From: Rhodopseudomonas julia
Lineage (GTDB): Bacteria; Pseudomonadota; Alphaproteobacteria; Rhizobiales; Afifellaceae
Length of the DNA: 64,000 bases
Direction of reading: 5' to 3'
NCBI RefSeq assembly: GCF_030813515.1
Contig: NZ_JAUSUK010000001.1
Location: 496,001 to 560,000 of the forward strand
Position 1 is the first letter of the stretch. Every line of letters starts with the position of its first letter. Below are positions 50,362 to 58,768 of the stretch, one piece after another. Under the pieces are notes generated by a model. It was not told where the DNA came from and ran no database searches. It worked only from the letters and a program-made list of their open reading frames with translations. The translations under genes and the position numbers were made by a program.

Positions 50362-52743
50362 TCAGCTCGTCAGCACGCCGCGGATCGCGCGACCCGGTGT
50401 CAGCGCCGCCACGCTCTCCACGATGCTTGCCGTGTCGATGCCGTAATGGCGGTAGAGGTCGGCGATCGTGCCTGTCTGGCCGAAATGCTCCACGCCGAGC
50501 GGCACCGTGCGGTGCCCGGCAACGGCGCCGAGCCAGCCAAGTGTCGCGGGATGACCGTCCGTCACCGTCACGATGGTGCAGTGGCGCGGCAGAGGCTTCA
50601 GCAGCGTTTCCACATGACCGGCGGCCTTGCGATGACCCCGCCGACGGGCGCGCTGCGCCGCCGTCCAGCCGGCATTGAGGCGGTCGGCAGAGGTGACGGC
50701 GAGAACGCCGATATCGCGCCGGCCCTCGCCCAATTGCCCAGCCGCCTGGATCACTTCCGGGGCGACGGTGCCCTGATAGGCGAGCACGACGTCGGCATTC
50801 GGCCCCGGCTCGCGCAGCCAATAGGCGCCGTCGATGACGCCGCGGGTAAAGTCTTCGTCGGTGCGCCGGATCGGCTGCTCCAGCGGGCGCGTCGTCAGCC
50901 GCAGATAGACCGAGCCGCCGGTCTCGTCGCGCAGCCAGGTCCGCTCGTCCGGATCGCCTTCGCCATCGCGCTGCAGATAGTCGAAGGCCCAATCCATGAT
51001 CACCGAGAGTTCGTCCAGGAAGGCCGGCTCGAAGCTTGCCAGCCCGTCCTGGCTGAGGCCGATGAGAGGCGAGCCGATCGACTGATGCGCGCCGCCCTCG
51101 GGTGCTAGCGAGATGCCGGAGGGCGTGCCGACGATGAGGAAGCGCGCATCCTGGTAGCAGGCATAGTTGAGGGCATCGAGACCGCGCGCGATGAAGGGAT
51201 CGTAGACAGCACCGATTGGAATCAACCGCTCGCCGAACAGCGTATGCGACAGACCCGCAGCGCCGAGAAGCAGGAAGAGATTCATCTCGGCGATGCCGAG
51301 CTCGATATGCTGACCTTCCGGCGAGAAAATCCATTTCTGCGCCGAGGGCACGCGCTCGTCGCGAAACGTGTCGGAGAGCGCCTGGCGGGCGAAGAGGCCG
51401 CGGCGGTTCACCCAGGGTCCGAGATTGGTCGAGACCGTGACGTCCGGCGCAGTGGTGACGATGTGATCGGCGATTTCAGAGCCGGCACGCGCCAGGCCAT
51501 CGAGGATCTTGCCGAAGCCGGCCTGGGTGGAGAGCACCTTGTCGTCGAGCAGGACCGGCCCGGGCGTTGCGACCTTCTTCGCCTTGTAGCGCCGCGTTCC
51601 CTTCTCGAAGAAAGGTACGGCAGCGAGAAAGCGGCGAAGCTCCGGATCGTCGCCGCAGGTGGCGAAGGGCCCCCATTCGGCACCGTCGGCAACGCCAAGG
51701 GCCGATTTCAGCTCGCCCATCTGGGCGCCGGTCATCAGGCCGGCATGGTTGTCCTTGTGGCCGGCGAGCGGTGTGCCCCAGCCCTTGATCGTATAGGCGA
51801 GGAAGACCGTCGGCGTATCGTCGTCCACGGCATCGAAGGCGTCGGCGAGCGAGCGCACACAATGACCGCCGAGATTGTTCATGAGTTCGCCGAGCTCGGC
51901 ATCGGAGCGCCGTTCCAGAAGCTCGCTCACCGCCCCCTGATCGCCGATATCGTCCATCAGCCGCTTTCGCCATGCGGCCCCACCCTGGAAGGCGAGCGCC
52001 GAATAGAGCTGGTTCGGACAGGTGTCGATCCAAGCCCGCAGGCGGTCCCCGCCGGGCTCCTCGAAGGCGGCGCGTTGCAGGGCGCCGTATTTCAGCACCA
52101 CGACATTCCAGCCAAAAGCGTGGAACACCGCCTCGATGCGCTGCCACAGCCCCTCGCGCACCACGCCGTCGAGGCTCTGGCGGTTGTAGTCGATGATCCA
52201 CCAGGTGTTGCGCAGCTCGTGCTTCCAGCCTTCCTGCAGGCATTCGTAGACATTGCCTTCATCGAGCTCGGCATCGCCGACAAGGGCGATCATGCGCCCG
52301 AGCGGCACGTCACGACCCCAGCTGTGGGCGGTGATGTAGTCCTGCACGAGCGAGGCGAAGGCGGTGATGCCGACGCCGAGGCCGACCGAGCCGGTGGAGA
52401 AATCGACGTCGTCGACGTCCTTGGTGCGGCTCGGATAAGATTGGGCGCCGCCATAGCCGCGAAAGGCTTCGAGCTTGTCGCGGGTCTGGTTGCCCATCAG
52501 ATACTGCATGGCGTGGAAGAGCGGCGAGGCATGCGGCTTCACCGCCACCCGGTCCTCGGGCCGAAGGGCGTGGAAATAAAGCGCCGTCATGATCGACACC
52601 ATGGAGGCGCAGGAGGCCTGGTGACCGCCGACCTTCACCGCATCCTTCTCGCGCACATTGTTGGCGTTGTGGATCATCCAGGACGAGAGCCACAAAAGCT
52701 CCTTCTCCACCGCCTTCAGGTGCCGGATTGTGTCCGTGTCCAT
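50362..52743 (-). CDS. AceE-like thiamine-diphosphate-dependent dehydrogenase/transketolase
   Basis: A 793-residue protein related to homodimeric pyruvate dehydrogenase E1 (AceE) and transketolase. The N-terminal domain has GGHQASCASMVSIMTALYF (about residue 38), the cofactor motif GDAELDEG...NRQSLDG (about residues 155-190; the usual GDGE is GDAE) and YTIKGWGTPLAGHKDNH (about residue 312). The pyrimidine domain has GQHIELGIAEMNLF (about residue 474) with the activating Glu. It is shorter than AceE (about 890) and no E2 or E3 gene is nearby, so it may release or transfer the aldehyde in another way. Likely substrate: the 2-oxo acid made by the dehydrogenase encoded upstream in the same operon. 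Confidence 0.83.
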   Translation of the reverse strand: MDTDTIRHLKAVEKELLWLSSWMIHNANNVREKDAVKVGGHQASCASMVSIMTALYFHALRPEDRVAVKPHASPLFHAMQYLMGNQTRDKLEAFRGYGGAQSYPSRTKDVDDVDFSTGSVGLGVGITAFASLVQDYITAHSWGRDVPLGRMIALVGDAELDEGNVYECLQEGWKHELRNTWWIIDYNRQSLDGVVREGLWQRIEAVFHAFGWNVVVLKYGALQRAAFEEPGGDRLRAWIDTCPNQLYSALAFQGGAAWRKRLMDDIGDQGAVSELLERRSDAELGELMNNLGGHCVRSLADAFDAVDDDTPTVFLAYTIKGWGTPLAGHKDNHAGLMTGAQMGELKSALGVADGAEWGPFATCGDDPELRRFLAAVPFFEKGTRRYKAKKVATPGPVLLDDKVLSTQAGFGKILDGLARAGSEIADHIVTTAPDVTVSTNLGPWVNRRGLFARQALSDTFRDERVPSAQKWIFSPEGQHIELGIAEMNLFLLLGAAGLSHTLFGERLIPIGAVYDPFIARGLDALNYACYQDARFLIVGTPSGISLAPEGGAHQSIGSPLIGLSQDGLASFEPAFLDELSVIMDWAFDYLQRDGEGDPDERTWLRDETGGSVYLRLTTRPLEQPIRRTDEDFTRGVIDGAYWLREPGPNADVVLAYQGTVAPEVIQAAGQLGEGRRDIGVLAVTSADRLNAGWTAAQRARRRGHRKAAGHVETLLKPLPRHCTIVTVTDGHPATLGWLGAVAGHRTVPLGVEHFGQTGTIADLYRHYGIDTASIVESVAALTPGRAIRGVLTS

Positions 52744-52860
52744 GGTGTTTCTCCCCTCCCTGTCCGCACCATCGCCGGCGCGTTTTTTGACTGACCCTCG
52801 TCGCTCCAGACCCCTGCGCGCTTCTTCTTATGCGTTCACGTCCCTCGTCCTCGCAGAGGT

Positions 52861-53256
52861 CTATTTCTCGTAGGCGGGGTCGATGGGCACACGGTAGCCG
52901 TTGACGAGCCGGTTGGTCTCGTTGGCCATGCCGACAACCGCCATCAACTCGCCGAACTGCGCCGCCGTCATCCCCGCCTTCTCCGCGGATGCGGTGTGAC
53001 TTGCGATGCAGTAGCCGCAATTGTTGGTGACGCTGACGGCCACATAGATGAGCTCCTTGACGAGCGGATCGAGCGCTCCGGGCGCCATCACCTCCTTGAC
53101 GCTCTCCCAGGTGCGCTTCAGCGTCGTCGGATCGTTGGCGAGATACTTCCAGAAATTGTTGACGTCGGGGATACCCCGCGAGGTCTTGATGTCGTCGAAG
53201 ACCGCCTTTACCTCCGGCGATGCGTCCGCATATTCGATCGACTGCGGCTTACCCAT
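52861..53256 (-). CDS. Carboxymuconolactone decarboxylase family (AhpD-like) protein
   Basis: A 131-residue helical protein with the AhpD-type redox motif in VTNNCGYCIASHTASAEKAG (Cys-x2-Cys-x3-His, about residues 80-87). Members act as peroxidase partners, disulfide relays or decarboxylases. It lies between the HcnB-like and AceE-like genes, overlapping the former by 8 bp, so it may protect or recycle electrons for the flavin/iron-sulfur dehydrogenase that produces peroxide on side reactions. ATG 53256 follows a good gggagaa site. Confidence 0.85.
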   Translation of the reverse strand: MGKPQSIEYADASPEVKAVFDDIKTSRGIPDVNNFWKYLANDPTTLKRTWESVKEVMAPGALDPLVKELIYVAVSVTNNCGYCIASHTASAEKAGMTAAQFGELMAVVGMANETNRLVNGYRVPIDPAYEK

Positions 53257-54661
53257 GGCTTTTCTCCCTCAAGTTGTTTTCAAACGATAGACCGGCGATC
53301 TCGCCGACCGTGACCGGTTTCAACGGCATCCGGCTGCGATAGTATCCAACCGCTTCCGGCGTGGCTCCGGACAGTGCGGCGATCGTCTCCACCACCGTAT
53401 GGCCGCACAGGCGCCCCTGGCATGGGCCCATGCCGGCGCGGGTAAAACTCTTCAGCTGATTGGGGCCGGGACAGCCTTCCGCAACGGCGCGCCCCACCTC
53501 GCCCCGCCTCACCTCCTCGCATCGGCAGACGACGACGTCATCGTCGTCTGGCACGCGCATGCTCTGCGCCGGGCGGTAAAGCGCATCGAGGAAAGGGCGC
53601 AACGCAAGTTCGCGCCGACGCGCCTTGATGAGCGGCCGCGTGGCCGCCTCGAAGGATGCGCCGTCGAGGCGCTCAAGGTCGTGCGCCACCGCATGGCCGG
53701 CAATTTCACCCGACAACGCCGCGGCTTTCGCCCCGGCGATGCCGGCACCATCGCCGGCGGACAGAAGCCAGGCGAGGCTGGTGCGGCCGAACGCGTCCGT
53801 CTCGGGCCGGAAGGCGAGCTGGCGTTCGTCCCAGACATGCCGGCATCCGGCCGCTACGGTCGGGTTGAGGTTCGGGATGATGCCCTGGTGCAGAAAGACG
53901 CGTCCCGTCTCGATCTCATGGAAGCCTTGCGGGTCGCGCCAGCGCACGGCGGCGAGATGCCTATCGCCCACGAGTTCGACGCTTTCCACACGCCGGTAAA
54001 CGGCGACCGGCGAGGCGGCGATGCGGGCGAGCATGCCGATCCCCTTGGCGAGCATACCCGGCGCGGCAAGTGCGGCCGGCAGATGCTGCAGCGCGGTCAT
54101 TCGGTTTTGCGGCGGCGTGGTATCGAGGATCGCCCGGATGCGGACACCGGCTTTCAGATATTGGCACGCCACGAGCGCCAGGAGCGGTCCGCAGCCGATG
54201 AAAACGGCATTGTCGGCAATCATTCCCTCGCTCTTCAGGAGGATCTGAGCCGCTCCCGCCGTCATCACACCGGGAAGCGTCCAGCCTTTGATGGGGAACG
54301 GACGCTCCATTGCCCCACCGGCCACGAGAATGCGTACGGCCGCGATCTCACCCCCGCCAGCAGGCGCTCTCCAGGAGAGACCGTCCGGCGCGATCCGCCA
54401 GACCATGGCGCGCGGATAGTAGCTCGCTCCGCTTTCCCGAAACGCCTCGGCAAGCGGCCGGCCGGCGAGATAGTCCGCGCCAAGAATTGCGCTACGCCCC
54501 GCCTCCGCTGTCTCCACATCACGGTAGATCTGGCCGCCCGGCGCCGGCTGCTCGTCGAAGACGGCGACCTTGAGCCCATGCCGGCGCGTCGCAATGGCTG
54601 CAGCCATGCCGGCCGGACCTGCGCCGACGATCGCGAGATCGACACGGTTTGCGTCACTCAA
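53249..54661 (-). CDS. FAD/NAD(P)-binding oxidoreductase with BFD-like domain (HcnB / OoxA-like), second copy
   Basis: A 470-residue paralogue-type match to the product at 44059-45459. The flavin motif is IVGAGPAGMAAAIATRRHG (about residue 11); the second dinucleotide site is around FIGCGPLLALVACQYL (about residue 154); the cluster domain has VCRCEEV (about residue 384) and RAGMGPCQGRLCG. It differs in that the third-position cluster region reads TRAGMG instead of RCGMG, so one Cys is absent relative to copy 1. The start is a TTG overlapping the previous stop. Electron-transfer subunit of the second three-part dehydrogenase. Confidence 0.84.
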   Translation of the reverse strand: MSDANRVDLAIVGAGPAGMAAAIATRRHGLKVAVFDEQPAPGGQIYRDVETAEAGRSAILGADYLAGRPLAEAFRESGASYYPRAMVWRIAPDGLSWRAPAGGGEIAAVRILVAGGAMERPFPIKGWTLPGVMTAGAAQILLKSEGMIADNAVFIGCGPLLALVACQYLKAGVRIRAILDTTPPQNRMTALQHLPAALAAPGMLAKGIGMLARIAASPVAVYRRVESVELVGDRHLAAVRWRDPQGFHEIETGRVFLHQGIIPNLNPTVAAGCRHVWDERQLAFRPETDAFGRTSLAWLLSAGDGAGIAGAKAAALSGEIAGHAVAHDLERLDGASFEAATRPLIKARRRELALRPFLDALYRPAQSMRVPDDDDVVVCRCEEVRRGEVGRAVAEGCPGPNQLKSFTRAGMGPCQGRLCGHTVVETIAALSGATPEAVGYYRSRMPLKPVTVGEIAGLSFENNLREKSHG

Positions 54662-54969
54662 AGCTCGCCCTCCGCCTCGGTGATGGCCGCAGCTCCTTCC
54701 TGGATCTCAACCGTCATGCCGGCGCGGACCCTCTCCAAACAGGTCTGCCGGTTCGGAACGGCATCGATGATCGCAAGGCAGTCAAAGCACACGCCCATCA
54801 TGCAATAGGGTTCGCGCGGCGCACCGCCCGCAGGCGTCGTGCGAAACGGCGAGAAGCCTGCCTCAAGAAGGGCTGCGGCAAGGTTCGCCCCCTCCTTCAT
54901 CTCCACCGGGCGCCCGTCGACATTGACCGTGACGCGCCCGCCGGCGCCTGCATCAAGCCGCCTGAACAT
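54658..54969 (-). CDS. Small [2Fe-2S] ferredoxin-like subunit (HcnA-like), second copy
   Basis: A 103-residue protein with TVNVDGRPVEMKEGANLAAALLEAG and the cluster motif YCMMGVCFDC (about residue 55) plus a later Cys in RQTCLERV, matching copy 1 in layout. ATG 54969 lies within the last codons of the preceding DAO-type gene (17-bp overlap) and the stop overlaps the HcnB-like gene by 4 bp, so the three subunits are made together. Upstream reading is possible to 55050 but runs through the other gene. Confidence 0.83.
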   Translation of the reverse strand: MFRRLDAGAGGRVTVNVDGRPVEMKEGANLAAALLEAGFSPFRTTPAGGAPREPYCMMGVCFDCLAIIDAVPNRQTCLERVRAGMTVEIQEGAAAITEAEGEL

Positions 54970-56071
54970 GAAAACGCTCCGGCGAGAAGGGCCGATAGGC
55001 TGGGCCCGAAAAGCCTTCGGCCATGAGGGTCTCCACCAGCGGACCGGCATGAAAGGAGGAGAGCGTCACGCCGCTGTGGACGCTGACAAGGAAGGCACGA
55101 CGATCCTCCGTCTGCTGATAGATCGGCGCACCGTCCGGGCTCATGATCCTGAGCGCACCCCAGGCGCGCACCACCTGAACGTGGCGCAGGAGCGGAAAGG
55201 CCGCGACGGCGCGTATAGCGGTCTCGCGCAACACCGGAAGCGTCGTCCCCTCGTCGAAGCCGACCTCCTCAGAGGATTCACCAAAGACGCAGCCGCCCTC
55301 CACGGTCTGGCGGACGAAATTGGTACCGCAGTCGAGGAAGGGACGGACCTTTTCCGTCACAAGAATTTGGCCGCGGACCGGACGCACCGGTGCGTCGAGA
55401 CCGAGAAGCGGCGCAAGCCGGGCATTGCCGAGCCCGGCAGCGAGCACCACCCGCTCCGCCCGCACGGGCCCCTTCTCCGTCGCGATCTCGACACCACCTC
55501 CGGAAACGGTGATACTTTCCGCCCTCTGGCAAGGAAGGTATTTGCCACCGAGAAGGACCGTTCCCTGGATCAGGGCGCGCAGGAGCCGCAAGGGGTTCGC
55601 CGTGCCATCGTCGGGCGAGAAGATGGCACCAGCAAGCGCTTGACCTGCGGCCGGCAGCCGGCGCCTCAGCTCGTCAGCCTCCAGCACCTCAAAGCGGCTC
55701 TTCACCGTCGCGGCGTCGTTGAGGCGCGCCATCATGGCGCCGCGCTTTTCAAGTTCCTCCGGCGAAAAGCAGAGAAAGAAGGCGCCGGGCCGGCGGAAAT
55801 GCACGTCGACGCCCGTCACCTCCCGAAGCTCGTCGGCGAAGCCCGCCCAGTCATTGGCAGCGCGCCGGCTGAGATCGGCATAGGGAGGAAGGGCCGCCCC
55901 CTTCCCTTGCACCCAGACATTGCCGAGATTGCCGCGGGCCGCCCGGTGCGCGACATCGCCCTCGTCGAGGAGGAGCGGCTTTGCGCCGGCGCGGGCGAGC
56001 CCATAGGCGATGGCGGCGCCAACGATGCCGCCGCCAATCACCGCCCATTGCGTAGAACGCGCTTCGCTCAC
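54953..56071 (-). CDS. FAD-dependent oxidoreductase (DAO family, HcnC/OoxB-like), second copy
   Basis: A 372-residue DAO-fold flavoprotein: VIGGGIVGAAIAYGLARAG (about residue 11), NVWVQGKGAALPPYADLSRR (about residue 51), and RAWGALRIMSPDGAPIYQQ (about residue 300). It is the amine-oxidising subunit of the second three-part dehydrogenase. Gene order here is HcnC-like, HcnA-like, HcnB-like, unlike HcnA-HcnB-HcnC order in the 42.9-45.8 kb operon, so the two sets are not a recent block duplication. It lies three bases after the racemase gene. Confidence 0.84.
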   Translation of the reverse strand: MSEARSTQWAVIGGGIVGAAIAYGLARAGAKPLLLDEGDVAHRAARGNLGNVWVQGKGAALPPYADLSRRAANDWAGFADELREVTGVDVHFRRPGAFFLCFSPEELEKRGAMMARLNDAATVKSRFEVLEADELRRRLPAAGQALAGAIFSPDDGTANPLRLLRALIQGTVLLGGKYLPCQRAESITVSGGGVEIATEKGPVRAERVVLAAGLGNARLAPLLGLDAPVRPVRGQILVTEKVRPFLDCGTNFVRQTVEGGCVFGESSEEVGFDEGTTLPVLRETAIRAVAAFPLLRHVQVVRAWGALRIMSPDGAPIYQQTEDRRAFLVSVHSGVTLSSFHAGPLVETLMAEGFSGPAYRPFSPERFHVQAA

Positions 56072-56074
56072 GGC

Positions 56075-56788
56075 TCAGTCTTGCACGTAGCGTCGCGGCC
56101 GTAGCCCGGCATGGAAAAGGTTCACCATCGACACCGTGTCGTAGACCGGAATGCCGAGACGCTCGGCAATGTCGGCGGTGAACGGTGCGAGGTTGGTGCA
56201 TTCGAGCACCAGGGCACCGACATCGGGATGGTCGGCGAGGAACTTCTCCGCCGTTGCGACCACCTCGCCCCTCAAAGTCTCGAAGGTAACGGAGTTGTCG
56301 CCCTCGCGAATCCAGCGCACGAAGTTTGAGTTCTGCGGCATGCCACCGACGGGCGTCGCTGGGTCGACGTCGACGGCCTCGAGGTACGGACCGTTCAGCA
56401 CTTCGCCATTGTAGGTGAGGATGCCGACCTTCTTGCCGGTCGGCAGCATGCGCTCGACCATCGGCACCTGCAGGAGACTGCTCGTCGCCACCGGCACGCT
56501 GCAATAATCGGCGAGCTCGCGCTGGTAGATCGACAGGAAGCCGCAGGTCGTGGTGATGCCGTCGACGCCGGCCTCGATGAGCTCATCCGCCGCCTTCTTG
56601 AAGGGTTCGAGCAGGCTCGAATTGTGCAGGTCCGTCATCATCGACGGCACGGCCCCGGTCACCACCTTGTACTGCACCGGGAAATTCCAGGTGCCGGCGT
56701 GGCCGATATCGCCCATGTAGCGGCGGAAATAGGAATGCACCATCAAGATGCCGACGGAGACGCCGTAATAGGTTTTCTTTCTGTCCAT
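56075..56788 (-). CDS. Asp/Glu/hydantoin racemase superfamily protein
   Basis: A 237-residue protein of the aspartate/glutamate racemase-like superfamily (racemases, maleate isomerases, arylmalonate decarboxylases). Both catalytic-type cysteines are seen: TTTCGFLS (about residue 81) and LECTNLAPF (about residue 196). It could turn an imported L-amino acid derivative into the D-form for the flavin dehydrogenase encoded next. I prefer ATG 56788, which has taggtga just before it, over the GTG at 56797. It follows the TRAP permease gene after nine bases. Confidence 0.78.
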   Translation of the reverse strand: MDRKKTYYGVSVGILMVHSYFRRYMGDIGHAGTWNFPVQYKVVTGAVPSMMTDLHNSSLLEPFKKAADELIEAGVDGITTTCGFLSIYQRELADYCSVPVATSSLLQVPMVERMLPTGKKVGILTYNGEVLNGPYLEAVDVDPATPVGGMPQNSNFVRWIREGDNSVTFETLRGEVVATAEKFLADHPDVGALVLECTNLAPFTADIAERLGIPVYDTVSMVNLFHAGLRPRRYVQD

Positions 56789-56797
56789 TGAATTCAC

Positions 56798-58711
56798 CTA
56801 AGCTTCGTTCGTGAGTTCGGAGGCAGGCTCGCGCTCGGCCATGGCGGCGAAATAGCGCCGCCCTCCAAAAATGACGGTGGCGACGAGGGCAAAGCCGAAG
56901 AGGCTGCGATAGAGCTCCGGCACCTCATGCAAGAGCGCGCAGCCGATGCCGGCCACGATAAGGAGCCCGCGCAGCCAGAACGGCAGGCGGCCGTCGGTGT
57001 AGCCGACATAGCCGAGGCTAATCAGCACGATACCGCTGGCGATCGCCGCCGTAGCGGTGACGATTTCGTAGAGAGATCCATCAAGCGTGATCGCCGGCTC
57101 GTAAATAAAGGCGATGCCGACGATGAAACCGCCGACGGCCATGCGGAAGGCATGGAACCCGGTCATGATCGGATTGGCTCGCGCGATCGCCGCAGCCGCA
57201 TAGGAGGCGGCCGCGACCGGTGGTGTCGCATCGGCAAGAACCGCGAAATACAGCACGAAGAGATGGATCGACAGGAGCGGCGCCACGCCATGCTCGGCAA
57301 TGATCGGCGCTCCAATGGCGGCGGTGATGATGTAGGCGGGTGTGGTCGGTACACCCATTCCGAGGAACAGGCAGCTTATCGCCACCAGCACGACGAGGAG
57401 GAACAGGGAATCCCCCGCCAAGTCCTTGATGATGCCGGTGAAGGCGAGCAGGAGCCCGGTATTGGTGAGGGCTGCGGTGATGATGCCGGCAGCCGTAACG
57501 GCGACAGCGATGACGCAGATCGTGCGCCCGGCATTGACGAGCGCCGTCCAGATCTTCATCGGCCCCATACGCGTATGCGTGCGCAGCCAGGCGCTGAGGA
57601 CGACGGCGACCGTTGCCCAGAAGGCGGAGAAATACGGCGAGAAGTGCATCGTCATCAGCGTCAGAAGCACGACGATCGGGATGATGAAGTGCACGTCGAA
57701 AAGGACGTCCCGGAAGGTGGCGATCTCGTGCTTCGGCAGCGAGGCGATACCGAGCCGCTTCGACTGGAAGTGCACGGCGACGAAGATGCCGAGATAATAA
57801 AGAACCGCGCCGATGAAGGCGGCGGAGATGATGTCGACATACGGCACCGAAATCATCTCGGCCATGACGAAGGCGGCGGCGCCCATGATCGGCGGCATGA
57901 TGAGACCGCCGACGCTTGCCGCCGCTTCGATGCCGCCGGCCATCGCCGGCGGGAAGCCCATGCGCTTCATCTCCGGGATGGTGACGGAGCCGGTGACGAC
58001 GACATTGGCGACGGAGGAACCGCTCGTCATGCCGAAGAGGCCGGATTCCACCACCACGACTTTCGCCGGCCCGCCCTTGTAGCGCCCGGCGAGGAAGGTC
58101 CCGAGATGCATGAAGAGCCGGCCCATGCCGCTTGTCTGCAGGAAGGCACCGAAGACGAGGAAGGCTGCGACGATGGTCGCAGAAATGCCGGTAAGCTGAC
58201 CGTAAAGGCCACTGCCGTTCATCAAATAGAGGATGTCGATGATCTGGTTGTACGGCAGGTCGCGGTAGTACCAAACACCGGGCAGCAGATCGCAGATGAA
58301 CATATAGAGGATGACGAGGCCGGTCAGGATCGACAGCGCGATGGAAAGAGCGCGCCGCACCGCCTCCAGGATCAGGACGACGAGAATTGTGCCAAGCACC
58401 GTCTCCAGAAGCGTCGGGGGATCGATGAACGCGCTGCGGTCGTAGACCCGGCCCGGGTCGAGATAGATATAAAGGCTCGGCAGAAAGGCAGCGACGGCGA
58501 AAATGCCGTCAAACAGGCTCGGGCGATGGCGCGGTGAGCTCTTGAAGGCCGGGTAGAGCAGGAAGATGGGCGGCACCGCAAACATGAGGTGCAGGCTCGC
58601 GAGCTTCAGCGGCTCGGGAAAGCCGAAGCCGGTGAAATAGAAGTGCAGGGCCGCCATCGCGGCCAGCCAGACGGCGACAGCGATGCCGATCGGTCCGTTG
58701 AGGTCACGCAT
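56798..58711 (-). CDS. TRAP transporter fused permease (TAXI type, DctQM fusion)
   Basis: A 637-residue inner-membrane protein with about 17 helices. The first 150 residues are the small DctQ-like part; the rest is DctM-like, with SGLFGMTSGSSVANVVVTGSVTIP (split, about residue 224) and GGIEAAASVGGLIMPPIMGAAAFVMAE (split, about residue 258), the signature of TAXI-TRAP fused permeases. Uptake is ion-gradient driven and uses the TAXI binding protein encoded just upstream. Substrates of this type include glutamate and other dicarboxylates or amino acids. Confidence 0.92.
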   Translation of the reverse strand: MRDLNGPIGIAVAVWLAAMAALHFYFTGFGFPEPLKLASLHLMFAVPPIFLLYPAFKSSPRHRPSLFDGIFAVAAFLPSLYIYLDPGRVYDRSAFIDPPTLLETVLGTILVVLILEAVRRALSIALSILTGLVILYMFICDLLPGVWYYRDLPYNQIIDILYLMNGSGLYGQLTGISATIVAAFLVFGAFLQTSGMGRLFMHLGTFLAGRYKGGPAKVVVVESGLFGMTSGSSVANVVVTGSVTIPEMKRMGFPPAMAGGIEAAASVGGLIMPPIMGAAAFVMAEMISVPYVDIISAAFIGAVLYYLGIFVAVHFQSKRLGIASLPKHEIATFRDVLFDVHFIIPIVVLLTLMTMHFSPYFSAFWATVAVVLSAWLRTHTRMGPMKIWTALVNAGRTICVIAVAVTAAGIITAALTNTGLLLAFTGIIKDLAGDSLFLLVVLVAISCLFLGMGVPTTPAYIITAAIGAPIIAEHGVAPLLSIHLFVLYFAVLADATPPVAAASYAAAAIARANPIMTGFHAFRMAVGGFIVGIAFIYEPAITLDGSLYEIVTATAAIASGIVLISLGYVGYTDGRLPFWLRGLLIVAGIGCALLHEVPELYRSLFGFALVATVIFGGRRYFAAMAEREPASELTNEA

Positions 58712-58735
58712 GCTTCACCACTCCCCTGCGCAGCA

Positions 58736-58761
58736 GGAGCGCCCGAGGGCGCGGGCGCTCC
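58736..58761 (-). other. Intercistronic stem-loop after the TAXI binding-protein gene
   Basis: GGAGCGCCCG (58736-58745) and CGGGCGCTCC (58752-58761) form a perfect 10-bp stem with a six-base loop, seven bases after the binding-protein stop and 24 before the permease start. No T-run follows. Position and form mirror the hairpin at 41124-41153 in the other transporter operon. Confidence 0.75.
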
Positions 58762-58768
58762 CGGGTGG

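Noticed and set aside
50321-51334. 337-codon minus-strand frame overlapping the AceE-like gene
   Set aside because: Arg/Ala-rich shadow in another frame of the same strand; the AceE-like frame has all cofactor motifs.
56927-58537. 536-codon plus-strand frame, very rich in Asp, Glu, Gly, Arg and His
   Set aside because: Antisense to the strongly conserved TRAP permease; its composition is the mirror image of membrane-helix codons.
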